DNA of 15,000 bases from Anaeromyces robustus (GCA_002104895.1 MCFG01000286.1:50001-65000), one strand, 5' to 3'. Positions 1 through 10,310 are shown, counted from the first letter of the stretch. Made by a program: numbers and translations. Notes: generated from the letters alone by a model not told the origin.

Positions 1-166
1 AAAAAAATTAAAAAAATAAAAAAATAAAAAAAAAAAAAAATGAGAAAACAAAAAAGTAAAAAGGAAAAAAAGAATAGAAAGAAAGAAAAAAAAAATTTTT
101 TTATCTATAATAAATTAGTATATAATTAATAATATATATAAAAAGTACTTATAAATAAATAATAAT

Positions 167-225
167 ATAATAATATAATAATTATAGTTAATTTATTTAA
201 TTAACTATAATTATTATATTATTAT
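167..225. repeat. Perfect inverted repeat: 27-bp arms, 5-base loop
   Basis: The left arm (167-193) and right arm (199-225) are exact reverse complements around the loop at 194-198 (TATTT). The inner part of the arm reads ATTATAGTTAATT (181-193), and the outer part is AAT-rich. It lies about 1.15 kb downstream of the stop of the minus-strand gene at 1374, too far to be its ordinary terminator. It could form a cruciform in DNA or a hairpin in RNA. The function is unknown. Confidence 0.9.
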
Positions 226-890
226 TTATATATGTTATAAAGTTTATATATATAGAAAAATAAGTCCTCAATTTTTTTTTTATATATAAAAAAATGTAAA
301 CAAATTATGAATAATGAATAATAATAATAATAAAAATTAATTAATTATGACTTATTCCAATGATGAACTTTAATTTTGTCAAAAAGAAAAAAAAAATTTT
401 TTTATTTTTGATATTAAGATCAAATTTTTTTTTTTTAATATTCTACCCCATCATTTTTATAAGTAAAAACTTCATAAAAAAAAAGTTTTTCGTTTTTTAA
501 TTTTGGTTTTTTATTTTTATTTATTATTATTTATTTAAAGTTTTTTTTTTTTTTTTTTAAACCTTTTCAATAAAGCAAAGCAAAATGTGTATTACTTAAA
601 AAAAAATTATTATTTAATCAATTAACCTATATATAATATCAATTATTATAGAAAAAAGAAGAAAAAACTAGATATATTTAATCTATCTACAACAAATTTT
701 TATTTCTTAATCTTTAATTTATTTTTTTTTTTTTGTTTTTTTTTTTTTTGTTTTTTTATAAAATTATATATTATTATTGTACGTATGTCTAAAATGTTTG
801 AAATTTATATATATAAACATAAAGGGAATAAAAAAAAAAAGATATTTAATTTGATTTAATAAAAAATGAAAAAAAAAAGAAACTTAATAC

Positions 891-955
891 ATAATGTTAT
901 AAACTATAGATTATATGCTATCATTATATGCTATTATATTCTATAATGTTATAAA
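891..955. repeat. Small cluster of short direct repeats
   Basis: ATAATGTTATAAA occurs at 891-903 and again at 943-955. Between them ATTATATGCTAT occurs twice (910-921 and 923-934). This looks like local duplication in AT-rich non-coding DNA; no function is evident. Confidence 0.7.
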
Positions 956-1258
956 TATATTTTTACAATTTTCTTTTTTTTTTTTTGTTGTTTTTTTTTT
1001 TTTGTAAAAAATAATAAGAAATTTTACTTTATATCTTTATATATATAAATGTTTTTTTTTTTTTAAAATTTAAAAATTTTTAAAATGTGTGTGATAGTAG
1101 AGTAATAAAGTTTTTTTTTTTTAAAAAGTTTTTTTTTTTGAAAAAAAAAGATAAATATCTATCTATTTTTTTAGTTTAGATAAATATTTTATTATTTAAT
1201 TATTTCTTTTATAAAATAAAATAAATAATAACGTTCATTATAATAATGTTATTAATTA

Positions 1259-1264
1259 TTTATT
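1259..1264 (-). promoter_or_regulatory. Possible poly(A) signal for the seven-span protein gene
   Basis: TTTATT on the plus strand reads AATAAA on the coding strand, about 110 bases past the stop codon. A second AATAAA at 1364-1369 is only about 5 bases past the stop. In DNA this AT-rich the hexamer is common by chance, so the assignment is weak. Confidence 0.25.
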
Positions 1265-1373
1265 TAATTCTTTTTTTTTTCTTTTTTAATTAATTAATTA
1301 TATTTTACTTAATTTACTTATAATAAAAAATAAAAAAAAATTTTTTTTTAATTATCATTTTTTTTTATTTTTT

Positions 1374-2603
1374 TTAAATTTGTTGTTGACTTAAGAAACC
1401 GAAATTTTGTTGTGGATATATACCAGTTGGAGAACCTTTTTCATAACCAGAGGCAGTTGTATTATTATGAGTATAATTTTTAACAATACTTTTACTATTT
1501 AAAGTTGGATTTTCAATGGCTTTAGAATAAAAACTAGTATTAGTGGAAGTAGTATTATATGGACTAGATATGGAAGCAATTGAATTTTGTGCATATTTTT
1601 TCATACCGTAATTATTATTATTATTATTAGTAGTAGTATTAGGTTCAGAAATAATATAGGATTTAGTATTACTTCTGTATCTATTATAACTACTATTACC
1701 ACCACCATAAGATTGTTGTTTACCAGAACTATTAGCTGAACTACTATTAACACTATATTTGAAAATAAGAGCATCAGCAGCTAAAATTAATACAAAAGCG
1801 TTTTTTAAACAATGGAATGGTAATACATATTTTTCAGGAATCCAATCTTTTGTATAAGAATCATTAATTGTAAAATCAAGTAAAGCTAAGATAGCACTAA
1901 TAACATCTACAGTAATTAATATAGTGTAACTAGAATGTTTAACAAAATGATTAATATTTGAAGTTTGAATGACAACTCTTTTCTTTTGTTGTCTAACAAA
2001 ATATAAAATACTAAAAGTACAAGTAAGATCTGCTAAAGCCATAAAAAGAAAAGCATAACCATGAAATACTCCAATATTTTGATCATATAAATAACCTCTT
2101 TTAGCTCTTTCAATTCCAATTAATATACGGAAGAAAATAAAAGGTACAGTTAATCCATAAATTGAATATTTTATATAAGTTGCTGTTTTACTTTGAGAAA
2201 AGGCTTTCATTTTAATTAAATTTAAATAAGGAATTGAGTATTCATTAATAATCCAAAAAACTTCATTAAGTAGAAACATGATATTAAATGAATCCGGCTC
2301 ATTTATTGTACTATTTCTACAAATGTAAGTTACTGTCGCATGCTCTATGGTAGCACCACATAGACCTGCAATCGAAGAATAAAATAAAAGTCTCCAATAT
2401 CTACCTCTACCTACATTATAATACATAAGTCCTACGATTATAAATTGAATCACAAAGGTAAATAAATAAGAATCTTTAAATTCTCCTAAGAATCCTTCGA
2501 TAACATTATCTACATCTTTTCCATAACATGTTTTAGTATCTATTGTAGTTCTATTATAAAAATTGATATCATGAGTTTTATTATAATATGGCATAAACGA
2601 CAT
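1374..2603 (-). CDS. Seven-span membrane protein of unrecognised family (GPCR-like topology), 409 aa
   Basis: I do not recognise the family with certainty. Hydrophobic spans lie at about residues 46-63, 70-94, 107-130, 142-163, 181-204, 224-246 and 262-284. Positively charged residues cluster in the loops after spans 1 (GRGRYWR), 3 (KMKAFSQSK) and 5 (RQQKKR), while possible N-glycosylation sites (N8, N17, N97) fall on the other face. Together these indicate an outside N terminus and a cytoplasmic C terminus. Conserved-looking polar or charged residues inside spans include E87-H88 (span 2), N113-E114 and N120-E121 (span 3), and D192 (span 5). The tail (285-409) is rich in Ser, Asn, Thr and Tyr with an N6 run at 326-331, probably disordered and possibly phosphorylated. 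There is no DRY motif, no signal peptide and no cAMP-receptor or frizzled signature. The start is the first ATG of the open frame, with A-rich sequence before it; the stop is TAA. I have an unverified impression that similar serpentine proteins occur as paralogues in early-diverging fungi. The gene is certain enough; the receptor role is only inference from topology. Confidence 0.9.
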   Translation of the reverse strand: MSFMPYYNKTHDINFYNRTTIDTKTCYGKDVDNVIEGFLGEFKDSYLFTFVIQFIIVGLMYYNVGRGRYWRLLFYSSIAGLCGATIEHATVTYICRNSTINEPDSFNIMFLLNEVFWIINEYSIPYLNLIKMKAFSQSKTATYIKYSIYGLTVPFIFFRILIGIERAKRGYLYDQNIGVFHGYAFLFMALADLTCTFSILYFVRQQKKRVVIQTSNINHFVKHSSYTILITVDVISAILALLDFTINDSYTKDWIPEKYVLPFHCLKNAFVLILAADALIFKYSVNSSSANSSGKQQSYGGGNSSYNRYRSNTKSYIISEPNTTTNNNNNNYGMKKYAQNSIASISSPYNTTSTNTSFYSKAIENPTLNSKSIVKNYTHNNTTASGYEKGSPTGIYPQQNFGFLSQQQI

Positions 2604-2673
2604 TTTGATAGGATTATTATTCTTTTTTTTTTTTTTTAAAAAAAGTTACAAAAAATTAAAAAAAAATTATTAA

Positions 2674-2680
2674 GGGTGTG
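2674..2680 (-). promoter_or_regulatory. Candidate upstream element (CACACCC) of the seven-span protein gene
   Basis: GGGTGTG on the plus strand reads CACACCC on the coding strand, 71-77 bases before the ATG. It is a compact GC patch in otherwise nearly pure A/T upstream DNA, followed on the plus strand by TATTGTATATAAAAA, which gives a TATATA-like element on the coding strand. Similar CACCC/GT-rich sequences are known regulatory sites in several eukaryotes. Here it is only a candidate based on its position and composition. Confidence 0.3.
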
Positions 2681-3364
2681 TATTGTATATAAAAAGATTA
2701 TTACTATTTTATTGCTTTCTTTTACTATTTTTATTTTATTTAATTTATGTTATAACAAATAATAAGATATAATTATTTATATTTATTATTTTTTATTTTT
2801 ATTTTTATTTTTACTTTTATTTTTATTTATTATTTATTTAAATTTATTTTTATTGTTTAATTATTTATTAGTATTATTATTGGAATTTATTTATTTATTA
2901 TTATTATTTTTTTCTTAGTTTTTATTACTTATTATATATTTCTAACTAAATATTTATATACAAACTTTTTTCTCATTTATATTTTTTCTTTATTTTATAA
3001 GAAAAAACATAAAGAAAACTTATAATAAAAAAAGATAATAATCTTCTTTAAATTATAAAAAATAGAAATAAAATAATAATGATTAAAAAATATCTTTTTT
3101 TTTATTTATTTCTATTTTTTTTTTCTTATTTTAATTTTTTTTTAATTTATTCTGAAATTATTTTTAAAGAAAAAGAAAAAATTGATACAATTTAAAACTA
3201 TTTATATGATTCTTTTTTTTTTTTTTTTTTTTTTTAAAAAAATATATTAATATATTAAAAAAAAAAAAAATAATAAAACTAAATTAATTTATATAAATTT
3301 ATATTAAAAATCTTAAAATTGTAAAATTTATAAAATTTATAAAATTATATAATTTATAAAAATA

Positions 3365-3460
3365 TTTTTTATTATTCTTTATTTTTTTTTCTTTTTTTAT
3401 TGTTAGTAATTCTTTTTTTATTATTCTTTATATTTTTTTCTTTTTTATTATTCTTTATAT
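3365..3460. repeat. Degenerate T-rich repeat, three copies
   Basis: The string TTTTTATTATTCTTTAT recurs at roughly 3365, 3414 and 3441, followed each time by a T-rich tail. Spacing is uneven (about 49 and 27 bases). It looks like slippage-driven low-complexity DNA. Confidence 0.55.
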
Positions 3461-4373
3461 TTTATATTCTTTTACTTTTATTGTTCAATATTTTATATTA
3501 ATAAAATATTATTTATTAAATAATAAGAATTTAATTATTCGATTATTGATTTATATTTAACAATTATTATTAACAATTATTATTTATTATATTTTTATTG
3601 TTATTATTATCAATATTTTAATCATAATTATTAATATTATCATTTATTAATTATATATTTATTATATTTATTATATGCTATTATTTAATTATTATAATTA
3701 TTATTCATTGTTTACCATTATTTTATTTTATTAATTTTTTGTCTACCATTATTTTTTTGTATTTCATTTATTTTATTAATGAAATTTGTTTTCTTTTTTC
3801 TTAGTTAATAATTGTGGTTTTTTTTATTATTTTTTATTATTTCTTTGATTTTTTTTTTCACTTTTTTTTTTATTATATTTAAACTATTAAAATCAATTTT
3901 TATTTTTTTTTTTTCAGTTAAAATAAAATAAAATAAAAATTTTTTTTTTCTTTTTTGGTCTTTTTTTTTTTTTTTTTTTTTTTTTTGTCTTTGATTATTT
4001 GTCTATATATGTTTTTTATTCTTTTTCATTATTGATTAAACTTTTTTATTTTAATTATTTGTCATAATTTAACTTTATTTATTATATAAAAGTATTTTGG
4101 ATCTTTGAAAATTGTTGGGTTCATTTGAAATTTTTACTTAAAATTTTAAATTCTTTTTTTTTTTATTTTTTTATTTTTTTATTTTTTTTATTTTTTAAGG
4201 TTCCAAACTTTAATTAATATTTTAATATTAAAATAACAAAAAAATTTTTTTTTTCTTTTTTTTTTTTTTTTTTTTTTTTATTTTATTTTATTTCCTTTTT
4301 TTCTATTTTGTTATTTTTGTTAACTTTTGTTAATGAATGATGGAAAAAGTTTTTTTTTATTTTTTTTCTTTTA

Positions 4374-4415
4374 TATTAATAATTATAATTATAATTATAA
4401 TTATAATTATTAATA
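4374..4415. repeat. Perfect 42-bp palindrome
   Basis: The sequence from 4374 to 4415 equals its own reverse complement. The core is a run of TTATAA/AATTAT units flanked by TATTAAT and ATTAATA. Part of the symmetry follows from the simple repeat, but the flanks are symmetric too. It lies where the strand composition starts to change from T-rich to A-rich. It could extrude as a cruciform. Confidence 0.9.
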
Positions 4416-5070
4416 AATTAACAATATTTCACATTTTAATTTATTTTCTTTTTATAATTTTCCATTTTAAAATAATTTTTATGAAATTTTAATATATTAT
4501 TTAATATATTATTCAACATCAATCATCTCTTTTCTATTTAAATGTATCATTATATTTCATAATATATTACATTATATTATATATAATATAATTATTTCAT
4601 TTTAAATATATTATTACATATATTATAATATATAGCAAATATATTGTATTTATAATGTAGAATACAATATATAAACAGTGTATTACATTTAATTTAAATT
4701 TTCTATTTACACATATATAAATTGTTAGAAAATACAAAACAAAAGCAAAACAGAAAATAACAAAACATATAAAGTTTAAAAAAAAAAAAAAAAAAAAAAA
4801 AGAAAAAGAAAAAGAAAAAAAAAAGTTAATAAATAATAATTAAATAATTATAAATAAAAAAAAGCATATAAATAAATATAAATAAAAATAAAAATATAAA
4901 TAAAAATATTATAATTAATAAGTAAATAAATAATATAAATATAAATAAAATTTTATTTAAAATATTATTAATAATTATTTAATGATAAAAAATAATATTA
5001 ACCATAATTAAAAAATTAATAACAAGTCATTATTATACGGTTTCTACAAATTTATTATATAAATTAAAAT

Positions 5071-5110
5071 AATAATAACTAATAATAACTAATAATAACT
5101 AATAATAAAT
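5071..5110. repeat. 10-bp tandem repeat, four copies
   Basis: AATAATAACT is repeated three times and is followed by a fourth copy with one change (AATAATAAAT). It looks like a minisatellite derived from AAT-rich DNA. Confidence 0.85.
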
Positions 5111-5253
5111 AATAATAATAATAAAACAATATATTTTAAAATAAAAAAGGAAAAGAATATTAAATATAATAATAATTAAGAATTTCTTAAAAAGAACAAA
5201 AAATTTTTATTTTTTGTTATAAATATTATAAACTATTATAAATATTGCTATTT

Positions 5254-5265
5254 GGGGTATGAATT
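5254..5265 (+). repeat. Copy 1 of a dispersed GGGGTATGAATT element
   Basis: The 12-mer GGGGTATGAATT is exact here and at 6377-6388. Both copies are preceded, within about 40 bases, by TTATAAATATTATA. Four consecutive Gs are very rare in this sequence, so the match is unlikely to be chance. Confidence 0.5.
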
Positions 5266-5274
5266 TTTTTTTTG

Positions 5275-5301
5275 AATAATAATAATAATAATAATAATAA
5301 T
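5275..5301. repeat. (AAT)9 microsatellite
   Basis: This is an uninterrupted AAT repeat just downstream of the GGGGTATGAATT element. It is non-coding here; the same repeat encodes polyasparagine inside genes of such genomes, as in the N6 run of the seven-span protein. Confidence 0.9.
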
Positions 5302-6252
5302 TTATTGAAATTATTTAAATAACAAATAATAATCAAATAATAATTATTATTGTTTATAATAAATAAATTGAGTATCATTAACTATTATAATAAAAAATAA
5401 CTAATAATAATAATAGTATTATAATTATTAATATTATAAATATTTGCAATTATTATTATAAATATTTAAAATGATATCGTCAATTTTATGATAAAAAGTG
5501 GATTTATCATTTCCTTAAAAAATAAAAAAAATAAAAAAAAAGGAAATAAATAAATGTTAGTGTGACAGTAATTGTACAACAATATATAGAATAATATAAA
5601 AATTATAGAACAAATAATAGAATTTATTATATTCTATTCTATTAAATATTTATAATATTTAATAATATCTATAATATATAATTATCAAAAAAAAGGAAAA
5701 AGAAAAAAAAGTTAAGCACCATGAATGATAATTTAAAAAAACCTAAAAAATAAAAAAAATAATAATTTATTTTTTTTTTTTTAATAGATTTCAAAAATAT
5801 TACATAATCTCTCTTTTTAGTATTATATTTTGATGTAACATATTAAATCATATATATATAATTATATTTAAATATTTTAATTAATAAATAAAAATTAATC
5901 TATATTTATTTATATATATATTAATAAATAAAATTTAACATTTTCAGCATTAATAAGTTTATTATCAGTATTATTTATTTATTATATATTTATTAATTTA
6001 CATATTTTATTTTATTAATATATGAATAATAATAAATAAAACAATGGAAAATAATTAAATTAAAAATTTATAATTAAAAGTTAATGTAGTACAACATACT
6101 TTTAATAAAAACTTTAATTTATATGATTATATTAAAACTTAGTTATCTGTTTAATTATTAGTATTTTTTATTAGTATTATCAAATTGACAATGAGTTTTT
6201 TTTTTTTTCTATTTTTTATTTTAAAATACCAAAAAAAAAAAAAAAAAAGAAA

Positions 6253-6319
6253 AATAATAATAATAATAATAATAATTAATAATAATAATAATAATTAATA
6301 ATAATAATAATAATAATAA
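6253..6319. repeat. Interrupted AAT microsatellite
   Basis: This AAT repeat is interrupted twice by TTAAT steps. It lies just upstream of the second GGGGTATGAATT copy and is non-coding. Confidence 0.85.
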
Positions 6320-6376
6320 AATAAAAAAGAATTACATTATAAATATTATATTTATTTTATGTTTTAAATTAATTAT

Positions 6377-6388
6377 GGGGTATGAATT
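6377..6388 (+). repeat. Copy 2 of a dispersed GGGGTATGAATT element
   Basis: This exactly matches the 12-mer at 5254-5265, with TTATAAATATTATA upstream in both places. It could be a shared protein-binding site or the remnant of an old local duplication. Confidence 0.5.
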
Positions 6389-7020
6389 AAAATATTAAAA
6401 TTATTATTATTAATTATTATTAATATTATTATTATTAATAGTTTTATAATTCGTATGAAATTATTTTTTTTTCTAGGAAAAAAGAATAATTCTTTTTTTT
6501 TTTTTTAAAAAAAAAAGAGAAAATCATATGAATATTTTTAAATAATATATCATATATAATTATAGAATAAACAAATATGAAACCAAAAATTTCTATTTTA
6601 AATATTTTTTAAATATTTATGTATATGCATATTATATTATTTTTTATATTTATATATATATATTTTATCATAAAGTAGAATATATATTATAATATAACTA
6701 TACTTATTATAAATATATATATATTAATGCAACTTATATATTATAAAAATATCTACCTGCTTATTATAATAATATATCAAATAATTCTTTTCTAAAATGT
6801 TACATTTAAAATAAAATATGCTAAGTAAAATAGTGTTAATATTGGTTAAGTTAAGATGAATTAAATTTTTATTTAATTAAATTATATATAAATATGAATT
6901 TAATATAATATAATAAAATATATTAAATATTTAAATTATTAGGAATTATCGGAATAAATGTTACACAAATCAAATAAAATTCATGTATTTTATTATTTAA
7001 AAAAAATTTAAAAAATAAAA

Positions 7021-7115
7021 AAAAGTAGATTCATACAACTGTGGAACGGGAATTAAGTAGATTTATGTGTAAATCATAATAATAATAATAAAGAAAAACA
7101 TTGTAGATCTACATT
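7021..7115. other. Small higher-GC island with GTAGAT repeats and a 12-bp palindrome
   Basis: The first 60 bases have about 28% G+C (17 of 60) inside DNA that is mostly below 10%. It includes GTGGAACGGG (7041-7050). GTAGAT occurs at 7025, 7057 and 7103. The last copy is inside the perfect palindrome TGTAGATCTACA (7102-7113). No tRNA, snoRNA or coding signal fits. It could be a regulatory site, a small RNA or a gene relic. Confidence 0.4.
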
Positions 7116-7784
7116 TATCAATTCTAAAAATTCCAAAATCAACAAAAATATAATAACTAAAGTTAAAGTTAATTAATAATTATGTACAAATAAATAAAAA
7201 AAAAAATATTTATAAGAATAGTTTTATTATATTAATTAAATACCATATATATTTGAAATATTAAGATTATGTATATTCTCTCTTTTTTTTTTAATTATTA
7301 TTATTATTTTGTTCCATTTTGTTCTAAAAAAAATAGTTAATAGAGTATGTATAAAATGGAGATAAATGAATAAAATTAACATGTGGTTTTTAATCTATTC
7401 AATATAATACCTGAAGATCAAATAACTTAAAATAGAAAAATAAAAACAAAAACAAAAATAAAAACAAAAATAAAATAAAATAAAATAATTGATAAATAAA
7501 TTAAGAAAACAAACAAATTAAATATAAATGATTAAATGAAATCAATAGTAAACAAATATTATTATAAATATAGCATGAGCATTTTACTTTATTACTAATA
7601 TTATTTTTTACTTTTTATATTTGTTAATTTATTTAAATAAGTTCAATAAAAGTAAAATAAATAAATATGAGATATGAAAATATTTAACAATAAATAAAAA
7701 AAAAAAGAAAAAAATATATTTTGAATATTAAAATTTATATATAAAAAAAAAAGAAAAGAAAAATAAAATCAATTAATAAATAAA

Positions 7785-7804
7785 GTTTTATAATATTATA
7801 AAAC
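7785..7804. repeat. Perfect 20-bp palindrome
   Basis: GTTTTATAATATTATAAAAC is its own reverse complement with no spacer. It is non-coding and of unknown function. Confidence 0.85.
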
Positions 7805-8173
7805 AAAAATAATCGAGGATTAATTATATTATTTTAATATAAAATAATAAAAATTAAAAAAAAAATTATAATACTAAAAAAAATAATAAAAAAAAATTAA
7901 TATATAAAAAAATTAATATAGATATATTATTGTTTTATTAATTACCGTTTATTTATTATTTACTTATTATTAATATTTAATATTTAATCTAATATTAAAA
8001 GCATAATTAAATAAGAATAATAATAAATAAATAATTAAATAAATAAATAAAATACTATTAACATTGTTATAAAAATATTATATATATTATATATATTATT
8101 TAAAGAATATATATATCATTGAAATATATTTAATTTTATTTATATTTAGTCATGTCGTCATTTTTAACCGTTA

Positions 8174-8175
<2 letters not shown>

Positions 8176-8210
<35 letters not shown>

Positions 8211-8212
8211 TT
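8176..8212. repeat. A31-T6 homopolymer switch
   Basis: A run of 31 A (8176-8206) passes directly into 6 T and then CCCC. The plus strand is A-rich before it and T-rich after it (to about 8425). Such poly(dA:dT) tracts are stiff and exclude nucleosomes. Confidence 0.85.
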
Positions 8213-8281
8213 CCCCATCTTAAAAAATTTTCCCATATTTTATATTAAAATTTTATTATTTATTATTACTATTATTTATTA

Positions 8282-8291
8282 TTATTTATTA

Positions 8292-8323
<32 letters not shown>

Positions 8324-8420
8324 TATTATTTTTTATTATTTATTATTATTTATTATTATTATTTATTATTTTATATTTATTATTTATTTATTTATTATTA
8401 TTTATTATTATTATTATAGA
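8282..8420. repeat. Imperfect ATT/ATTT microsatellite
   Basis: Long runs of ATT are broken by ATTT steps, with almost no G or C. It is low-complexity non-coding DNA immediately after the A-to-T switch at 8206. Confidence 0.85.
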
Positions 8421-8664
8421 AAAATTATTTATTCCATTATTATATTGTTCATAAAAAAAATATTTCTAATATTGTTTATTATAAATAAAAAAAAATGTTT
8501 TTTTTTTTTCCATATCTATAAAGAATTTTTATGAATAGTGGATTTTTTTTAATTTTTAAAGAATAATAAATAAAATAAACATAAATTAGAAATATAATAT
8601 AAGCATCAATATATTTATATAAATAAATATAATAATAAGTAATATAAATGATAATAATAATAAG

Positions 8665-8694
8665 AAGAAATAATAAGAAATAATAAGAAATAAT
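8665..8694. repeat. 10-bp tandem repeat, three copies
   Basis: AAGAAATAAT is repeated three times exactly. It is non-coding. Confidence 0.85.
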
Positions 8695-10308
8695 TTATAA
8701 TTATAATCAAAGAAATTAATTAAAAACTAATAATTAATAATTGTAATCATTATTAATGAAAGTATTTTTTTAATATATAATAATTAAAAAAAATTTTATA
8801 TAAGTTTTTTTTTAATAACTAAAATAATCATATAAATGATAGAGAGAAAAATAGCCTTATTTTATGAAAAACTTATTTATATATTAAATATTTTATTTGT
8901 ATATAATAAAACAATCTATTGACTTATTTTTTTTTATATATTATTTTTATTTTTGTTTGGTTCATTTGATTAAAAACCATTTTAATTTATATATGACTAC
9001 ACTACCGACTTCTTTTTTTTTTTTTTTTTTGAAAAATCCATTTTTTTTTCTTATTATTATTAATATTATTATATTTTTTATTAGTGTTTTACTATTTTTT
9101 TATTTTTATTTTTGTAATATTTTTTATTAGATTAGTTTCATTATTTCTTATAAAATTTTAAATATGTTTATAATTCATATTATTAATTAATTAATATAAA
9201 GTATGAATTTTCTTATAAATATATGGTATTTTCAATAATCTTTCTTTTTTTCTATTTATTATAATTCTATATAAAAAATATATCAATACTATTAATTAGC
9301 ATTTTATATTTAATAAGAAAAGATAAAAAAAAAAGCTAATACTTTTGTTTAAACAAATAAAAAAAAATTAATATTTATTCTTCAATAGTGTATTACTTTT
9401 TTCTATTGAATTAATCTACTTTATTCAAAAATAATATCAATTTTTTTAGTTGATTATTTCTAGATGTTATTACTTTGTATTATTCACTTATTTTGTTTAA
9501 AATATAAATTTTAAATTATTATTATTATTATTATTATGTTATTTCTTTCACAATCTTATTTTTATTTTTTTTTAATCCTTACACTCTTTAAAAGTAATAG
9601 ATTTGTATCCAAAATATATATACCAAGTAATAACATAAATAAAAGTTAATACAGTTATTAATAAAAAAAGTTAATACCAAACTTTAGTGGATTTTTTTTT
9701 TTTCTATTATTGAAAAATTGGTAGTAATAATTTCGATAACTATTAATCATAATTTAAATAAATAAAGTAATATTTAATACTACCAATATAAATGAATATA
9801 ATTAAAAAATACAAAAGCATCTGGAAACTTTCTATGTTTTTTGAATATCTTTCATAACTACGTAAAATAGTCTAATAACAATTCCAATAGTAATAACAAA
9901 GAATTAAAAAAAAACATTAATATCATATACTAAGATGTATTTTAACATTTCAATTAAATAAAATATAATAAAGAACAAAATTAGTTATTGAAAGCAAAAA
10001 CAAAAAAAAAAAATAATGAAATACAATCAAAATAATAAAAACCTTCTATTCCAGCTTTATTATAAATTTGTTTACCTATTCATGAATAATTATAAAAAGT
10101 TCATTAATAAAAAAAAAAAAAACTATAAAAAACATTAATAAATATATAATGAAATTTTTATAATTTTGTTAGATGTTTAGATGTAATGAATATATTACAG
10201 ATTTTTTTTAATATTTTTTACATATCATGCCTATATTTTAAAAATTAATTTTTTTTTTTTTATTATTTTTCCAATTAATATAATTAGAATAAATTGTATT
10301 AAATAAAG

Positions 10309-10310
<2 letters not shown>

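Larger units (their letters stand above)
1..1373. other. AT-rich non-coding sequence downstream of the seven-span protein gene
   Basis: No frame of useful length or coding character is present on either strand. The stretch holds many A and T runs, a perfect long hairpin (167-225), a small direct-repeat cluster (891-955) and the likely 3' UTR of the minus-strand gene ending at 1374. I see no tRNA, snRNA or transposon signature. Confidence 0.7.
2604..4373. other. Gene-free, T-rich (plus strand) sequence upstream of the seven-span protein gene
   Basis: The stretch is dominated by T runs and TTA/TTTAT low-complexity sequence, including T runs at 3213-3235, 3961-3986 and 4256-4279. A degenerate repeat carrying TTTTTATTATTCTTTAT occurs three times between about 3365 and 3460. 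The part next to 2604 should contain the promoter and 5' UTR of the minus-strand gene. No coding frame, tRNA or mobile element was found. Confidence 0.7.
4416..8175. other. Gene-free, mostly A-rich (plus strand) non-coding sequence
   Basis: I find no credible coding frame on either strand. From about 4730 the plus strand is A-rich with A runs (for example 4778-4801). There are AAT microsatellites (5275-5301 and 6253-6319), a 10-bp tandem repeat (5071-5110), a 20-bp palindrome (7785-7804), and a small island of higher GC at 7021-7115. No tRNA B-box, snRNA or transposase remnant was recognised. Confidence 0.7.

Noticed and set aside
358-420. Possible C/D-box snoRNA (ATGATGA at about 359)
   Set aside because: No D box (CTGA) or flanking stem is present at a suitable distance.
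4637-4671. 12-bp inverted repeat around ATATTGTATT/AATACAATAT
   Set aside because: Inverted repeats of this length are expected many times by chance in a 15-kb window of this composition.
5071-5110. CRISPR-like array
   Set aside because: The 10-bp copies are directly adjacent with no spacers, and the DNA is eukaryotic; it is a minisatellite.
6838-6858. tRNA A-box-like sequence (TGGTTAAGTTAAG)
   Set aside because: No B-box (GGTTCGAAT-like) follows at a suitable distance and no cloverleaf can be drawn.
8897-9130. 77-codon plus-strand open frame
   Set aside because: Almost entirely Phe, Ile, Tyr and Leu from T-rich DNA, with a long T run inside. It has the composition of non-coding DNA and no homology-like motif.
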